A DNA stretch of 64,000 nt from Neelides folsomi (lineage: Eukaryota; Arthropoda; Collembola; Neelipleona; Neelidae): NCBI GenBank assembly GCA_034687125.1, contig JAQGBZ010000341.1:1-64000 (forward strand). Direction: 5' to 3'. The position numbers and the translations under genes are program-made. A model generated the notes under the pieces. It was not told the origin of the DNA and ran no database searches. It worked only from the letters and a program-made list of their open reading frames with translations. The number at the start of each line of letters is the position of its first letter. Within the stretch, counting starts at the first letter, position 1. This document shows positions 1-10,633 of this stretch, in pieces.

Positions 1-126
1 GGATTTTCCAGAGGAGACCGAGGATTTTCCAGAGGTGATCGCGGATTTTCCAGAGGAGACCGAGGATTTTCCAGAGGTGATCGCGGATTTTCCAGAGGAG
101 ACCGAGGATTTTCCAGAGGCGGAAGA
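1..126 (+). repeat. Coding minisatellite, six 21-bp units
   Basis: Six 21-bp units encode GFSRGDR five times and then GFSRGGR. Units alternate between GGAGACCGA and GGTGATCGC endings, which gives a 42-bp higher-order period and shows that doublets were copied. The array starts at the window edge and probably continues leftward. Confidence 0.93.
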
Positions 127-438
127 AATGAATTCCGAGGACAAGGACGCGGATTTGACGGTGGTTTTAATCGGAGAGAGTCAAATAATTCTTCAGATAA
201 TTACAATCGTGGAGGGAATCGTGATGGTGGATTCAATAGAGGAAAAGAGAGAAGTAGTAATTATTCGCAATTGGGCCAAAGAGGAGGAAATAGAACCCCG
301 AGATATTTCGACAAAAATGAAGAAAGTTCCAATTCAGCCAAAAAGCCAACTGAAACTCTTCATCCATCGTGGGAAGCGAAAAAGAAGCAAACAACAATCA
401 CGGCCTTCCAAGGAAAGAAAATCAAGTTTGACGATTAA
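1..438 (+). CDS. SRFBP1/BUD22-like protein, C-terminal part (5' end outside window)
   Basis: Frame 1 is open from the window edge to TAA at 436-438 and gives about 145 residues. It starts with six GFSRGDR-type heptads, continues as an Arg/Gly/Asn-rich disordered stretch, and ends in the motifs LHPSWEAKKKQ and AFQGKKIKFDD. That ending is the hallmark of the C-terminus of the BUD22/SRFBP1 family, nuclear proteins of ribosome small-subunit biogenesis, known in vertebrates as serum response factor binding protein 1. The family match and function come from knowledge of the family; the reading frame is seen directly. A longer-looking ATG/GTG-started frame at 35-442 is a shadow: it has no family motif and overlaps the repeat out of frame. 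An AATAAA follows 12 bp after the stop. The Bud22 helical domain should lie upstream of the window. Confidence 0.82.
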   Translation, partial: GFSRGDRGFSRGDRGFSRGDRGFSRGDRGFSRGDRGFSRGGRNEFRGQGRGFDGGFNRRESNNSSDNYNRGGNRDGGFNRGKERSSNYSQLGQRGGNRTPRYFDKNEESSNSAKKPTETLHPSWEAKKKQTTITAFQGKKIKFDD

Positions 439-450
439 GTAATTTTTTAT

Positions 451-456
451 AATAAA
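451..456 (+). terminator. AATAAA poly(A) signal of the BUD22-like gene
   Basis: A canonical AATAAA lies 12 bp after the stop codon; a cleavage site 10-30 bp downstream is inferred. Confidence 0.6.
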
Positions 457-1026
457 GTTGAAATTCATTTTAATGTAATATATTTTTTAATAATATAACC
501 GTTTTATTTCTTCATATTATGGTCTAATTTTTTAATTGAACTTAATCATATCACATGAAATTTTTAGTATATCTAATATCATTTATCATGCAGTGTATAT
601 GGTGTGTTCTTTTTTAAATTCTAAATAACTTTTAATCTTTTTAATTGACAATTCGTAAATCATGTGGAATATAATAAATAAACTTGAAGCAGACGATCGG
701 GCTCAATGGTTAGTGACAAAAGAAACATCAAAAGATTTCGCTAAGAAGTTCATAGTTTTCTTTTTCTGTTATCATTAACACATTTTGCCAACATGCTTTT
801 AGAGCTGTTAAAGAACATTACAAAGGTAAAGAGTAAAGATGTATCAAGTCCAGATTCCAAAGAAACCACGGATCATGGAATAAATATTAAAAAATTAATA
901 TAATAATATGATTCAGTTCAGTAATTGAAGATTTAAAATTTTCCAATTTAATTATTGAAATCTTAATTTTGATTTAAGTTTTGAAAGAAATTCTTTTTAT
1001 TCAAGTGATCTTTACCGACAGTCATT
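457..1026. other. AT-rich intergenic region, no supported gene
   Basis: No long open frame or known motif. Two short frames exist: one from ATG 662, and one of 36 codons from ATG 793 to TAA 901-903, lysine/serine-rich. Neither resembles a family I know. The last about 90 bp (from about 935) resemble the sequence before the intact serpin's ATG (from about 2380), so they belong to the serpin duplication. Confidence 0.6.
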
Positions 1027-1723
1027 ATGTCAGATAGCGAGTCTTTTGATTCGTATGGAACTTACGCCCTCTGACGAAGCGGACGAACAAAACTGGCGGC
1101 AAAACGAAGATGACTTAAAAAACTCCCCCTATCCCGTGACAAAAATGACTTCGGTTTGGAATTAAAATGTATTGAAATGGAGAGAGGAAAAGAATTTGCT
1201 AAAAAACGTTTCCATATGAGTGTTTGTCTCAAACTCAAACTCGCCAACTTTTCCAAAATATTTCAAAGTTTGTGTATCTCTTCCTTGCCAATGTCCACAT
1301 TGTCGCAGATTTCTCTTAGACCATCGGTTTAATCAAAAAACCCTCCCATCATTTTGACCTCGGAAAGATTCCGATCAGGTTGGTATTTTTATTTCAGCCC
1401 AAACTGTTATAGTGAGTGAGAAAAGTCCCCGAACAAATTTAAAGCTTAATATTTTATAAAGGTAGATTAAACAATATTATTCAATTATAGTTTATTAATT
1501 AAGTAATTTTATTTTATGTTGATTATATTGGAAAGTTTCTCATTTCTCAGGAATTGCAAGCTGAAAACGAGAATTTGGTATTTTGCCCGTACGGGGTTGA
1601 AATGTTTTTGCAATGCTGAGTCTTGGAGCTGATGGAGAAACTAAAAAGGAAATTGACGCTCTCTTTGAATTCACCAAAAACAATTTTGACATTTTCAAGA
1701 ATGTGATCAAAGAATTGAACGAC
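1027..1723 (+). pseudogene. Decayed partial copy 1 of the serpin 5' region
   Basis: An ATG at 1027 opens with MSDSESFDSYG, nearly the same as the intact serpin start at 2484 (MSDSESIDSYG), but a stop follows within 15 codons and the rest of exon 1 is lost or replaced. An exon-2 copy at 1551-1723 keeps its acceptor (TTTCTCAG) and donor (GTAATA) and is about 90% like the intact exon 2. It is 173 nt rather than 174, because one base is missing in the segment matching the VANVF codons. No copies of exons 3-7 follow. This is a dead tandem duplicate of a host gene. Confidence 0.8.
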
Positions 1724-1867
1724 GTAATAAAATATACTAAATATCCTCATTTAAAATAAATATTTATGAATTTACATTACACGGAAAATTTTAGTCGATT
1801 GTTGTAAATATTAAGTGTGGTTTAATATTAAGTTGTTACTCTATAATGGAAAGTTTCTTATTTTCAG

Positions 1868-1986
1868 GAATTGCAAGCTGAAAACGAGAATTTGGTATTT
1901 TTCCCCTACGGGGTTGCTAATGTTTTTGCAATGCTGAGTCTTGGAGCTGGCGGAGAAACCAAAAAGGAAATTGACTCCCATACAAG
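1868..1986 (+). pseudogene. Second extra copy of serpin exon 2 (shortened)
   Basis: After a copied intron tail (the TATAATGGAAAG run, then TTCTTATTTTCAG), this copy repeats exon 2 from ELQAENENLV to KKEID and then diverges into four new codons before a GTAATA donor. It stays open but is 119 nt, so its end phase differs from the intact 174-nt exon 2. It could not replace exon 2 in frame before the present exon 3. A mutually exclusive alternative exon is therefore unlikely; a decaying duplicate is the simpler reading. Confidence 0.75.
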
Positions 1987-2483
1987 GTAATATTTAAATA
2001 TTATAAAACTAATTACTTATTATATTACCTAACTTTATAACGTTCAAATTGGTTTAATGTCAAATAATAAATACTTATTTTTATCCCAATTAAAGTTATG
2101 CTAATCTAAATGCTGTTCAAAAACGTGGGGATATGAAGAGTGTATGCGCGAGGTCTTACTAGTACGAACGCAATCGCAGTCACCGCAGACGCAGACCGAG
2201 AAATTCAAAGACTCACGAGGAGACACCTGACGACACACAACACTCACAACCTTACAGGTCAGGTCAGATTTCACAATTTCTGATATTCCCAATTTTCTAA
2301 GAAAAGATTCCAAATAAATAAAATCATGAACCATTGATTAAATATTATTTTGGATTCGATTACTGAAGCTTTTATGGTTTTCCAATTTAATTATTATTGA
2401 AATCTTAAACTTATTTAAGTAACCATTTTGATTCACATTTTGTACGACTTTGATAGTGCACGTGATTGTTTACGACATCAAAT
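1987..2483. other. Spacer between serpin duplicates, with a GC-richer patch
   Basis: The patch at about 2130-2270 is richer in G and C than its surroundings, with repeated CGCAG/CAGAC words. It has no convincing coding frame: a 77-codon minus-strand frame has no motif. The last about 100 bp are the promoter-proximal sequence of the intact serpin gene. No clear TATA box was seen. Confidence 0.5.
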
Positions 2484-4694
2484 ATGTCTGACAGTGAATC
2501 GATTGATTCATATGGGAATTACGACGAAGGGGATTCCGATCAAGAAGAGATGCGGAACGAAGATGAGGAAACTGAAAAGTCCAACAAATCCAAAACAGAT
2601 GAATATTCACCATTCTCATCAAAATTGCACAAGGTATTTTTACTATTAATCTAATATAGGTTTTTATGTATTCTATTTACACTATAAAAATTTGATCGAT
2701 TATTGTAAATATTAAGTGTAGTTTAATATTTAAATGAGTACTCTATACTGGAAAGTTTCTTATTTTCAGGAATTGCAAGCTGAAAATCTGAACTTGGTAT
2801 TTTGCCCCTACGGGGTTGCTAATGTTTTTGCAATGCTGAGTCTTGGAGCTGGCGGAGAAACCAAAAAGGAAATTGACGCTCTCTTTGAATTCACCAAAAA
2901 CAAATATGAAATTTTCAAAAATATTCTGAAAAAATTGAGCGATGTAATACAATAAAATAAACAAAACTAATTAAATTCCCATTTATAATAATCATTATTT
3001 ACGTTCAATTGAATTATAAATATTTTTATTTAATTTGTGGGTATTATTAGAACCAGAACTTTCAGAAAAGTGTCACGATGGCCAACAAAATCTTCATTCA
3101 AAATGGATTGGAATTGAAAACTAAGTACATTGACAATTTGACAAAGCAGATCAACGCTTCAGTGGATCAAATTGATTTTTGTGAACCTGCTAAAGCTGCC
3201 AAAATCATCAATGAATTTGCTGCAGAAATGACTAAAGGGTTAATCCAAGAAATTGTGAAAGTAGGTTAGTTATTGTCATAATTTATACTCAAGAGATTCG
3301 ATTGTTGATTAATTGTTATTTAAATTATGAATCATGTTCAATATTTAACGAAATAGATCAAATTGATATTGATTAAAAATTTAATACTATATAAATATTT
3401 ATGAATAATGTTAGAAATAAATTTTATTTTTAAGGGGATTTCAATCCGCTTACAAAAATGGTTCTCGTCAACGCTATTCATTTCAATGGAGATTGGAAAA
3501 AGGGATTTCGTGTCAAGGATACTAAAGACAGGAAATTTTACTTGGACAAAAATGAGACCATTGAAGTTCAAACGATGTGGATGTACGACGAAAAATTCAA
3601 TTATGGAAATCTGGAGGATTTTAACATGGATGTCATCGAGCTTGCATACAAGGTAACATTTAAATATTCTATAATATTACATATTCTATATCATTATTCG
3701 AATTATGTATTTATTTTTCTCTAAGTTATATGTAATTATTATCTGTTTTAATGGACAGATGACCAAACATTTTTAGTAAAAACAATGATCCAAACTATTA
3801 CCATATTCCATGAATAAAAGTATTATAAAGTGCTTTTATTATTCGGTCCATTTCAGAATCTCAATTTATCGATGCTCATCTTCTTGCCAGAAGGACATGG
3901 GAAATTCAAGATGCCTCAAATGACGACAAAGGAAATATGTAAAAAGATGACGAGTCAAAAGATCAGCATGCTTGGTTTGCCTAAATTCAAGATTGAAAGC
4001 GATTTGGATTTGACCGGTTATTTGAATAAAGTAAGTTTAAAAGTTTAGATATTAAAATAATTTATAGAATGAGTCTAATTACAAGTTGATATATCAAACG
4101 ATATAAATCTGACATTTTTAATTTAATTTGATCATTAAATACAATTTGGCGAAACTTTAATGAATCTTTTAGCTTGGAATTAAGAAAGCATTCTCTGAGG
4201 ATACGTCAGATTTTTCTGGCATTAGTGACGATCCTCTTTTTATTGGAGTTGTTAAACAACGAGCTGCGATTGAAGCTGATGAAAAAGGAGTTACGGCTGC
4301 AGCTGTGACATGTATGTATAAAATATTTCATACCTATATGATAAAATAGTGTATGCATGTTAGTACTTGTTTTTTGTATTGTTAAGTACCCTGTTTGTTA
4401 TCTTTTTAGTTTTAAATATTATTTAATTACATTGAGTACTGACATTTCATTCCTAATATACAAATTAGTGACATTGAGGTAAAAATATATGTTATTTCAT
4501 TAGATTTTTCATATTAATAATAAATGTGTTTTCTCTAAAAAATTACAGATGGGTCGTTTGCGAGATCATCATGCGGCAAACGACCTGCCGAAATCAACTT
4601 CATTGTTGATCGACCATTTGGATTCCAAATCGTGGACAAAGATCTTGACTTTGTTCTTTTTGAGGGACGAATTGGAAATCCTAATATGAAATGA
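2484..4694 (+). CDS. Serpin (serine protease inhibitor), intracellular, inhibitory type
   Basis: Seven exons join in phase: 2484-2633, 2770-2943, 3051-3264, 3435-3652, 3857-4030, 4173-4311 and 4549-4694 (404 residues). The first about 40 residues are acidic, Ser/Glu/Asp-rich, with no signal peptide, so a cytosolic or nuclear location is inferred. The serpin core follows: NLVFCPYGVANVFAMLSLGA (helix B region), KMVLVNAIHFNGDWKKGF (breach region), LPKFKIESDLDL and C-terminal FIVDRPFGF. The hinge is EADEKGVTAAAVT (residues 344-356), with the small-residue run expected of inhibitors. The reactive loop continues YGSFARSSCGK. Counting from the hinge puts P1 at Ser363; Arg362 is the alternative if the loop is one residue shorter, and would mean trypsin-like targets. 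Exon 3 must use the GTTAGT donor at 3265, not GTAGGT at 3261, to keep frame with exon 4. Two dead partial copies lie just upstream. Confidence 0.9.
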
Positions 4695-4718
4695 ATTCCT
4701 CAATACATCTCTACAACG

Positions 4719-4724
4719 AATAAA
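4719..4724 (+). terminator. AATAAA poly(A) signal of the serpin gene
   Basis: AATAAA 24 bp after the serpin stop codon. Confidence 0.55.
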
Positions 4725-5545
4725 TATTTAAATTTTATCTATATAATTAAATGTTAATTAATTACTATCTATATAATAAGTATGATTATACTGATATGTC
4801 AGTAAATTAACATTAATTGTAATATTATCCTCAGTTTAAAATGTAAAAATTCCTTTCAAATTATACAAAATTAAATTTCAAATTTTAATATTAAAATGTA
4901 CATAGGATACATTAAACAATAAAGTCAAATTTGTTAATATAATAAAAAACATTATTTAACACTTTTATAATCTTCAACTTTTTAATTCCATGAAATATAT
5001 TAAGCTTTAATTAAAATAAAACTTCTAGTATTTAAATAGTAACAAAGTGCTTAAAGTTGTTAATTTCGCATTTTATTTCCTTATAGGAAAAAGTTAAGAT
5101 CTTAAGCCTATTTGTACAATTAATTGTATTTTAATTTTTTTAATTTATGCAACTATCAACAATGATAATTGTTAAGTATCGCAAAATCATAAAGCTAATG
5201 AAAAAGTTGTCATTTTATTACTTCTTGGAATACTTATTTTTATATCTTGAATTCTCGAAAATAGAAAATACTTAAAACTGGTTTTTATACAAAAATACAA
5301 ACTTGTATGTCTTACTGTGTTAAGAATTTACATTAGATCTGTATAATGTTATTTATGTCTCCAAATACAATGATATTAAATCTGAAATCTTATCCTTTGG
5401 AACAAAAATGTTAAATGTATGAGATATAAGTAGTAACCAGTTCATCTATATAAAAATGTGTGATTTTTGCATTCGTTGTGTGTATATATTTTATCCGTCT
5501 AAGTATTTTAGTAATTCACGTTCTCCAGCCCAATCCTGTCCAGCA
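4725..5545. other. AT-rich intergenic region, nothing recognised
   Basis: Very AT-rich, no open frame of note and no repeat structure seen by eye. The last part is the upstream region of the lectin-like gene. Confidence 0.6.
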
Positions 5546-5553
5546 TATAAAAG
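5546..5553 (+). promoter_or_regulatory. TATA box of the C-type lectin-like gene
   Basis: TATAAAAG in a locally GC-richer context, 98-105 bp before the ATG. A start site near 5575 would give a 5' leader of about 75 nt. Confidence 0.6.
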
Positions 5554-5650
5554 ATGACATTTGAAACATTGGGCCATCCATTCCGAAACGAGCGTTTCAT
5601 TCATCAACAATACCCATTAAGCTTTATCCATTTAATTAATACATTAAAAT

Positions 5651-6474
5651 ATGCATCAATTAACTTTAGCCTTTCTGGTTGGAATCTCAATAATTGCTAC
5701 TGAGGGTGAAAAAAAGTATTTATTTGGAAATTGATTGAGAAAAGAAACTTTTAATTTGTTAATTATTTCATGTTTAATTTTAGGTTTTAAAGAAGTGAAA
5801 TACAGATGCAATCCAAATTGCGTATCTAAAAAGTACTACATTGGGGATGACGCTGTAAGTTTATATGACTTTATTTATTATTTAAAGGCCTATATAATTA
5901 ATATTCATCTTCATAATTTATTGCCTCTATATAAGAATTAGTTCAATAATAAGGATTAATAAATATTTTGGTTTTAGCTTTCCTGGGAAGAAGCTTCAAG
6001 TGTTTGTGAAAACAACGGAATGATTTTAGCATCAGTCGATAATGAAAAGGAGTTCCAATTTATGAAAAACTTTCAGCTGATAGAAGCCAAAGCTGATAGA
6101 GGTATGTATGTCAATTAATAATATATTGTACATATGAACCAATAATCGATTTATAGAATCGATTATTCGATTAGTAATTTATCGATTAGTATTTTTCTGA
6201 ATTTAGTATAGTAAAATAATCGTAAAAATATCAATTTTTAATTTTAGTGCCATTAGTGTGGTTGGGAGCAACAGATCGTCAAAATTTAAACGGTGGATAT
6301 CATTGGATCAAGAATAACCAACCTTTGACGTTCGACAAATTCAGTTCCCCACCAAGCAGAGATAATATTTACGAAACTTGTGTCTATCAAACGGTTGGAT
6401 CTGGGTGGTCATCAACATATTGTACTCCTGAACATCTTCCAGGTTATGCTCGACCACTTTGCGAAAGCGTTTAA
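5651..6474 (+). CDS. Secreted C-type lectin-like domain protein
   Basis: Four exons join in phase: 5651-5705, 5784-5854, 5978-6101 and 6248-6474 (158 residues). A hydrophobic signal peptide (residues 1 to about 18) is followed by a single C-type lectin-like domain. Seen in order: paired Cys27 and Cys31, SWEEASSVC (Cys52), the core VWLGATD (87-93), ETCVY (Cys128), Cys142 and C-terminal PLCESV (Cys155). Cys52-Cys155 and Cys128-Cys142 match the two conserved disulphides. There is no EPN/QPD triplet and no WND motif, so calcium-dependent sugar binding of the usual kind is not expected. Exon 1 must use the GTGAAA donor at 5706 to join GFKEV in frame. In arthropods such small secreted proteins include haemolymph or venom lectin-like factors; the target here is unknown. 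Confidence 0.85.
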
Positions 6475-6534
6475 TGAAAAAGACCATGCGAAACTCCAAC
6501 TTTCCAAATATTTAGATAAATGAATATTACTTTT

Positions 6535-6540
6535 AATAAA
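6535..6540 (+). terminator. AATAAA poly(A) signal of the lectin-like gene
   Basis: AATAAA 60 bp after the stop codon. Confidence 0.55.
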
Positions 6541-6982
6541 ATTTGATCATGATGTATTTAAGTGCAATTATAAAATTCTATTAAACAAATTAAAATATTA
6601 TAGTAAATTCATATTAGTGAAATGTTTGAAGAAATTGTTGAAAATATTATTAAGTACATTATTTTGTTTTTAATACATTAAAGAATAAATTCAGTTTAAA
6701 CACACGTTAAGATACAATGTTTCAATAAACATGAACTATATCACAAATAAAGAATTTGAATGATAAAGTTTTATTTAAAATTTAATTTAAAAGGTAAGGA
6801 ATCGATTCCGTTGGCAAGATTAGAATATAAATACATATTTTTCAATTGAAATTAGAAGTTATATAAAATATAAATTGATACAAAATGGATAAAGTTAATA
6901 TTTAGTTAATTAATAAAGTAATTAAAATTAAAAAGAACCATCGATTTCTCCCGAGCTTCTTTTGGACTTTGTTTGCGAATCT
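6541..6982. other. Convergent intergenic/3' UTR region
   Basis: AT-rich sequence between the 3' ends of two convergent genes. A TTTATT near 6771 could be the minus-strand poly(A) signal of the VWA gene. No other feature seen. Confidence 0.5.
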
Positions 6983-8664
6983 TCAATTTGCGTCTCTCCA
7001 CCATGCCGCACTTCCAATTTCATATTGCCCACGACCACGTTGAGAATTTCCTCCTCTTCCGTTTCCATTAGCATCTGGAGTTGGTTCACTCTGTTGAGGA
7101 CCTTGAAGATCTTCAGAATTTGTAGCTGTTGCAGTTTCGGGTTTTCCGCCCTTTTCGATCCCACTAGCAGCTTTTGGATGTCGGACAGTTGGCATGCCTT
7201 TAGGCTTGACCTTTGCAGGAACTGTTTTGACACTGTTGGTGTTCTTGGGTTGAATAGCTGCAGATCGTTTGTATTGAGTTTTTCCTGGAAGCTTTTTATT
7301 TCTTTTAGGCAAAACTTCAGATTTTGGTTCATCAGCTGTTGGTAATTTTTCTTTATTGGTTTCCGGTTTTGGACGGAAGGTTTTGGGCTTGGTTGCAGTT
7401 GGGTTAACTGGTGGCTTAGCTGGTGCTGATCGAGTAAAGACTCTGGTTTCATGAGCAGAACCCCAAGGATTGAATGGATTGGTTTGATTGAATGGGTTGA
7501 CTTGATTTAATGGATTGACTTGGTTGAATGGGTTAACTGGATTGAACGGATTGTTCGGATTAATTGGGAATTCTTTCCTTGGAGGTTGAAGAGAACTGTC
7601 CTTCTTTGGACGTTTTCCGGGAGCATCGGTGAGATTGCAAGAACTAATTTGAGCTGTGATTCCGCCAACTCCATCTGGAACCAACTTCATTTCAAAAGCA
7701 ACGGCCAGTTTTTTCTGGATTCTCTCAAAAGCCTAAATAAATATGAAATTCGAATTATTTTACCAATTTCCAATTCAAATACAACTCCTGATAAAGTTGA
7801 AAAATGTTGGTTATGAAAATGTTTGCAATGGGAAAATAATTATTGATTAATTCAACTCTTACAAATTTAACTCCTTGGGGTGAATCTTCGACGTTGAAAG
7901 CTTCACAGTGATCGGCCTTCCCAAAAAGCTTGACATATCTCACAATCCCATTCGGGTCACCGCCACCCGCTTGAGCAAAGGTGAAATGGAAATTTCCTGC
8001 CAACTTTTCGTTGGTCAACTCCATGACCGAATTAAGCGTAAACTTCTTAGAGTTGTTGTCTTCTCCATCGGTGAAGACGATGATGTGGGCAAGATCCAAT
8101 TTCGAAGCTTTCATTTACAAAAAAAATGAAAATAAATGTTAAAGTTCCGATATTTAGACATTTTAGTTAATAAATCTATAAATTAATTTATTAGACGATT
8201 AAATCTATGATTTTTTAATTACCACTGTAGGGAATTTGCTCAATCATTTGTCCCCAAGCATCGTACAAAGAGGTCTTTCCGCCAACGATGCATTTGAGTG
8301 ATGTCTCAAGCCGATTCAAATCCAGATATTTCTTCTTCTTCGACACAATCGTGTTGATATCTGTGTCAAAGGATCGGACAACGAATCGGACAAAGTTGGG
8401 TGCTTTTTCGATGATTTGCCTCATGGCCTGGCAGACTTCGTTCATCTTCTCTCCTTTCATGCTCCCACTCTTGTCGATGGCAATGTAGACAGAGGCTTCG
8501 GAGTGACCTTGTCCTTGGACTGGGACAGTTCCCTCGATGGTCAAATTCGGTTGAACCAAAAGATTCTGACCAATTCCGATCGGCTTAATTCCCTGGGACA
8601 TTGGAGGATCCGGATGGGCTAACAGACTCCGATGTCCACTTCCTTTGGAACTTTGGAGAAACAT
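6983..8664 (-). CDS. VWA-domain protein with Asn/Pro repeats and basic RGG-like tail
   Basis: Three exons on the minus strand join in phase: 8664-8223, 8107-7863 and 7732-6983 (478 residues). Residues about 57-225 form a von Willebrand A domain with a complete metal-ion-dependent adhesion site: DKSGS (Asp64, Ser66, Ser68), Thr131 in GGKTSLYDA and Asp161 in FTDGED. No signal peptide or membrane span is evident, so it is probably intracellular. Residues about 285-318 are an Asn/Pro/Phe repeat (units like NPFNPV, NPLNQV), followed by a Lys/Pro-rich disordered region and an Arg/Gly-rich end (RGGNSQRGRG). The frame runs on upstream to an ATG at 8736, but TTAATTTCTCAG ending at 8689 looks like a splice acceptor. 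I therefore take the ATG at 8664 and infer an upstream non-coding exon. The VWA role is protein binding; partner and process are unknown. The last exon carries an overlapping 174-codon shadow frame. Confidence 0.78.
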
Positions 8665-9563
8665 CTTGTCACAACTCGTGGACAAGAACTGAGAAATTAA
8701 TAAAGAATTCAATGTATCTAGACCAAAAATGACCATTAAATGTTGATAATAATATCTGGTATATTTTGAATTTGAAATGTTTGTTTACTTTTATTGCGGT
8801 TTAACTAATTCTATAAAGTATAGAAATATAACGAAAACAAACATGTTTAGGTATTGAATCAATTCAATTTTGTAAAATCATCATTTCAAAAATAATAAAA
8901 AATGTTTTAATTATTATAAATAATATTTTTATTTTAGGAAAATTTATAATAATTAAGAGAAATATTGTTATAAATCATTATTGAATTCACATTTATAATA
9001 AATGCGAATTGATAAAAGGTTAAATTTATATATTCATTTTATATAAATCTATATAATTAACATTATCCCTATGCTCTAAATATTAATAAAATTCAACGTG
9101 AATCGTTATATAGTTTATCTTATTTGAGAAATTTTCTTGCATGAAATAAATAATTCGGAAAATTTTTAATTCTGTTTTCTGATTCTGATTTTGATTTCGT
9201 TTAAATTAAGGTTCATATCAATTAGCAAAAAATAAAATCATATTTTACCCTTTAAATTGTCGCTTTCAAATGTTTCAAAATTATAAGAATAAAATCAAAC
9301 TTTCCAACTTTAAGATTTAATATATTTTACTAATATAAATTACACATTTTTGTAAAAGTATGCATTATGCACTGGACTTAAATTGAATTAAATTAATTTT
9401 ATATAAGATTAGCGGACGTCATAAAGAATGACTCACAGAAGTCATAAACCCACAAAGAGGTCAGGCAATGTTTAAATATATTCTTACAATTAAGTAAGTA
9501 ATAGGAGTCTTTATTCTATTAACTTAATATATTGTTTAATTTTCTTACCACTACCACACAAAA

Positions 9564-9620
9564 GCTATAGATGTCCTTTGAAGACCCAAAGTCAGCAATA
9601 TTCCGTTTGTCCTCAGTCCT
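9564..9620 (-). pseudogene. Possible relic of a tyrosine-kinase activation loop
   Basis: On the minus strand one frame reads TEDKRNIADFGSSKDIYS, close to the start of the activation loop of receptor tyrosine kinases (a DFG motif followed by a K/R-D-I-Y sequence). A stop lies a few codons upstream, and no HRD catalytic loop or APE-type motif is visible nearby. About 20 codons is short enough that chance cannot be excluded. If real, it is a decayed fragment of a host kinase gene. Confidence 0.3.
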
Positions 9621-10633
9621 CACTTAATGCTTGTGCTTATGGTCATCCGAAATAATAAATACATTAGCTTTGTTCCAAGTCTGATTCATTTATTTCAAGT
9701 GATGAGTGATTTATTACAACATTTAAGGTCAATATAAGATAAATACTAAAAACTCGCGCATGATGTTTGGCTGGGCGAAAGACCATTAGACCATATGTAT
9801 TGCCCATTGCCAACTCCCAGTCCCCTGATCCTGATGAGTTTGACACATCCATTGTCGTTTTGTCGTGCACTTGAATGATGATGAATGTGTTACAGCTTAA
9901 AGCCTTCCTCTAAATGTATTAAATCTTTAATAGTTATAGCTTAATTGTTTCTATTGAATTTTTATTTATCCTTTTTAAAATGATTTTCAATAAAATAATA
10001 TCAAAGCCATAGCCCTATCACATTATATTAATTTGCACATATCAAACCAAAATTACAATTCGGTAATTTAAACTCTGAAATTCTGTAATACATTTTGTTA
10101 AATGAAATACAATTAAATACATTTTACAAGGAATATGTTTATAAATTAGAAAATTGGAATTTTATTTTTATTTTTACCATATATGTATGAAGAAAAAGTA
10201 TTAAATTTTAATTATTTAGTAGTTTAGTTGCTATTTGTACTAAAAAGTTTATTCTTGTGTTTTTAGTCTTTGTATAAAATGAATAATATTTTGAAAATTA
10301 ATTTATAAAATCATAGTCGCTCATATACTGTATAATATATTTTATATTTTCCTGATAAAATTTAAAATATTGTATTTAATGGATTTAATTTTACGTAATG
10401 CTCAGAAGGGAATTATTAAATTCCCGGAGGATTTTTTAATTATAAATATATAATAACAACACTTAATTTTTTTTCCTGATTTAATAAAATAAAGCATTTT
10501 CTGTATTAATTATCGTCATTAACATTATAATTAATTCTTTGATTTAATCGGTATCCGTGGTGTCTATTAATTAATATTCTTAGGTTTTCCTTCAATCAAT
10601 ACTAATATGCAATGAACAGGGTGGAGGGTGGAC

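Noticed and set aside
35-442. 135-codon open frame (GTG start) over the left edge
   Set aside because: Out of frame with the SRFBP1/BUD22 C-terminal motifs. It exists because the 21-bp repeat is open in more than one frame.
793-903. 36-codon small ORF before the serpin copies
   Set aside because: No promoter, motif or conservation evidence; one of many small frames expected by chance.
1868-1986. Exon-2 copy as a mutually exclusive alternative serpin exon
   Set aside because: Its 3' phase does not match exon 3 and it ends early in the domain. A decayed duplicate is simpler.
6928-7452. 174-codon minus-strand frame
   Set aside because: Overlaps the last exon of the VWA gene in another frame. 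The VWA frame has correct splice phases and family motifs; this one has none.
9664-9870. 68-codon minus-strand frame upstream of the VWA gene
   Set aside because: GC-richer than its surroundings but without motif or fitting splice donor in frame; more likely leader or promoter DNA.
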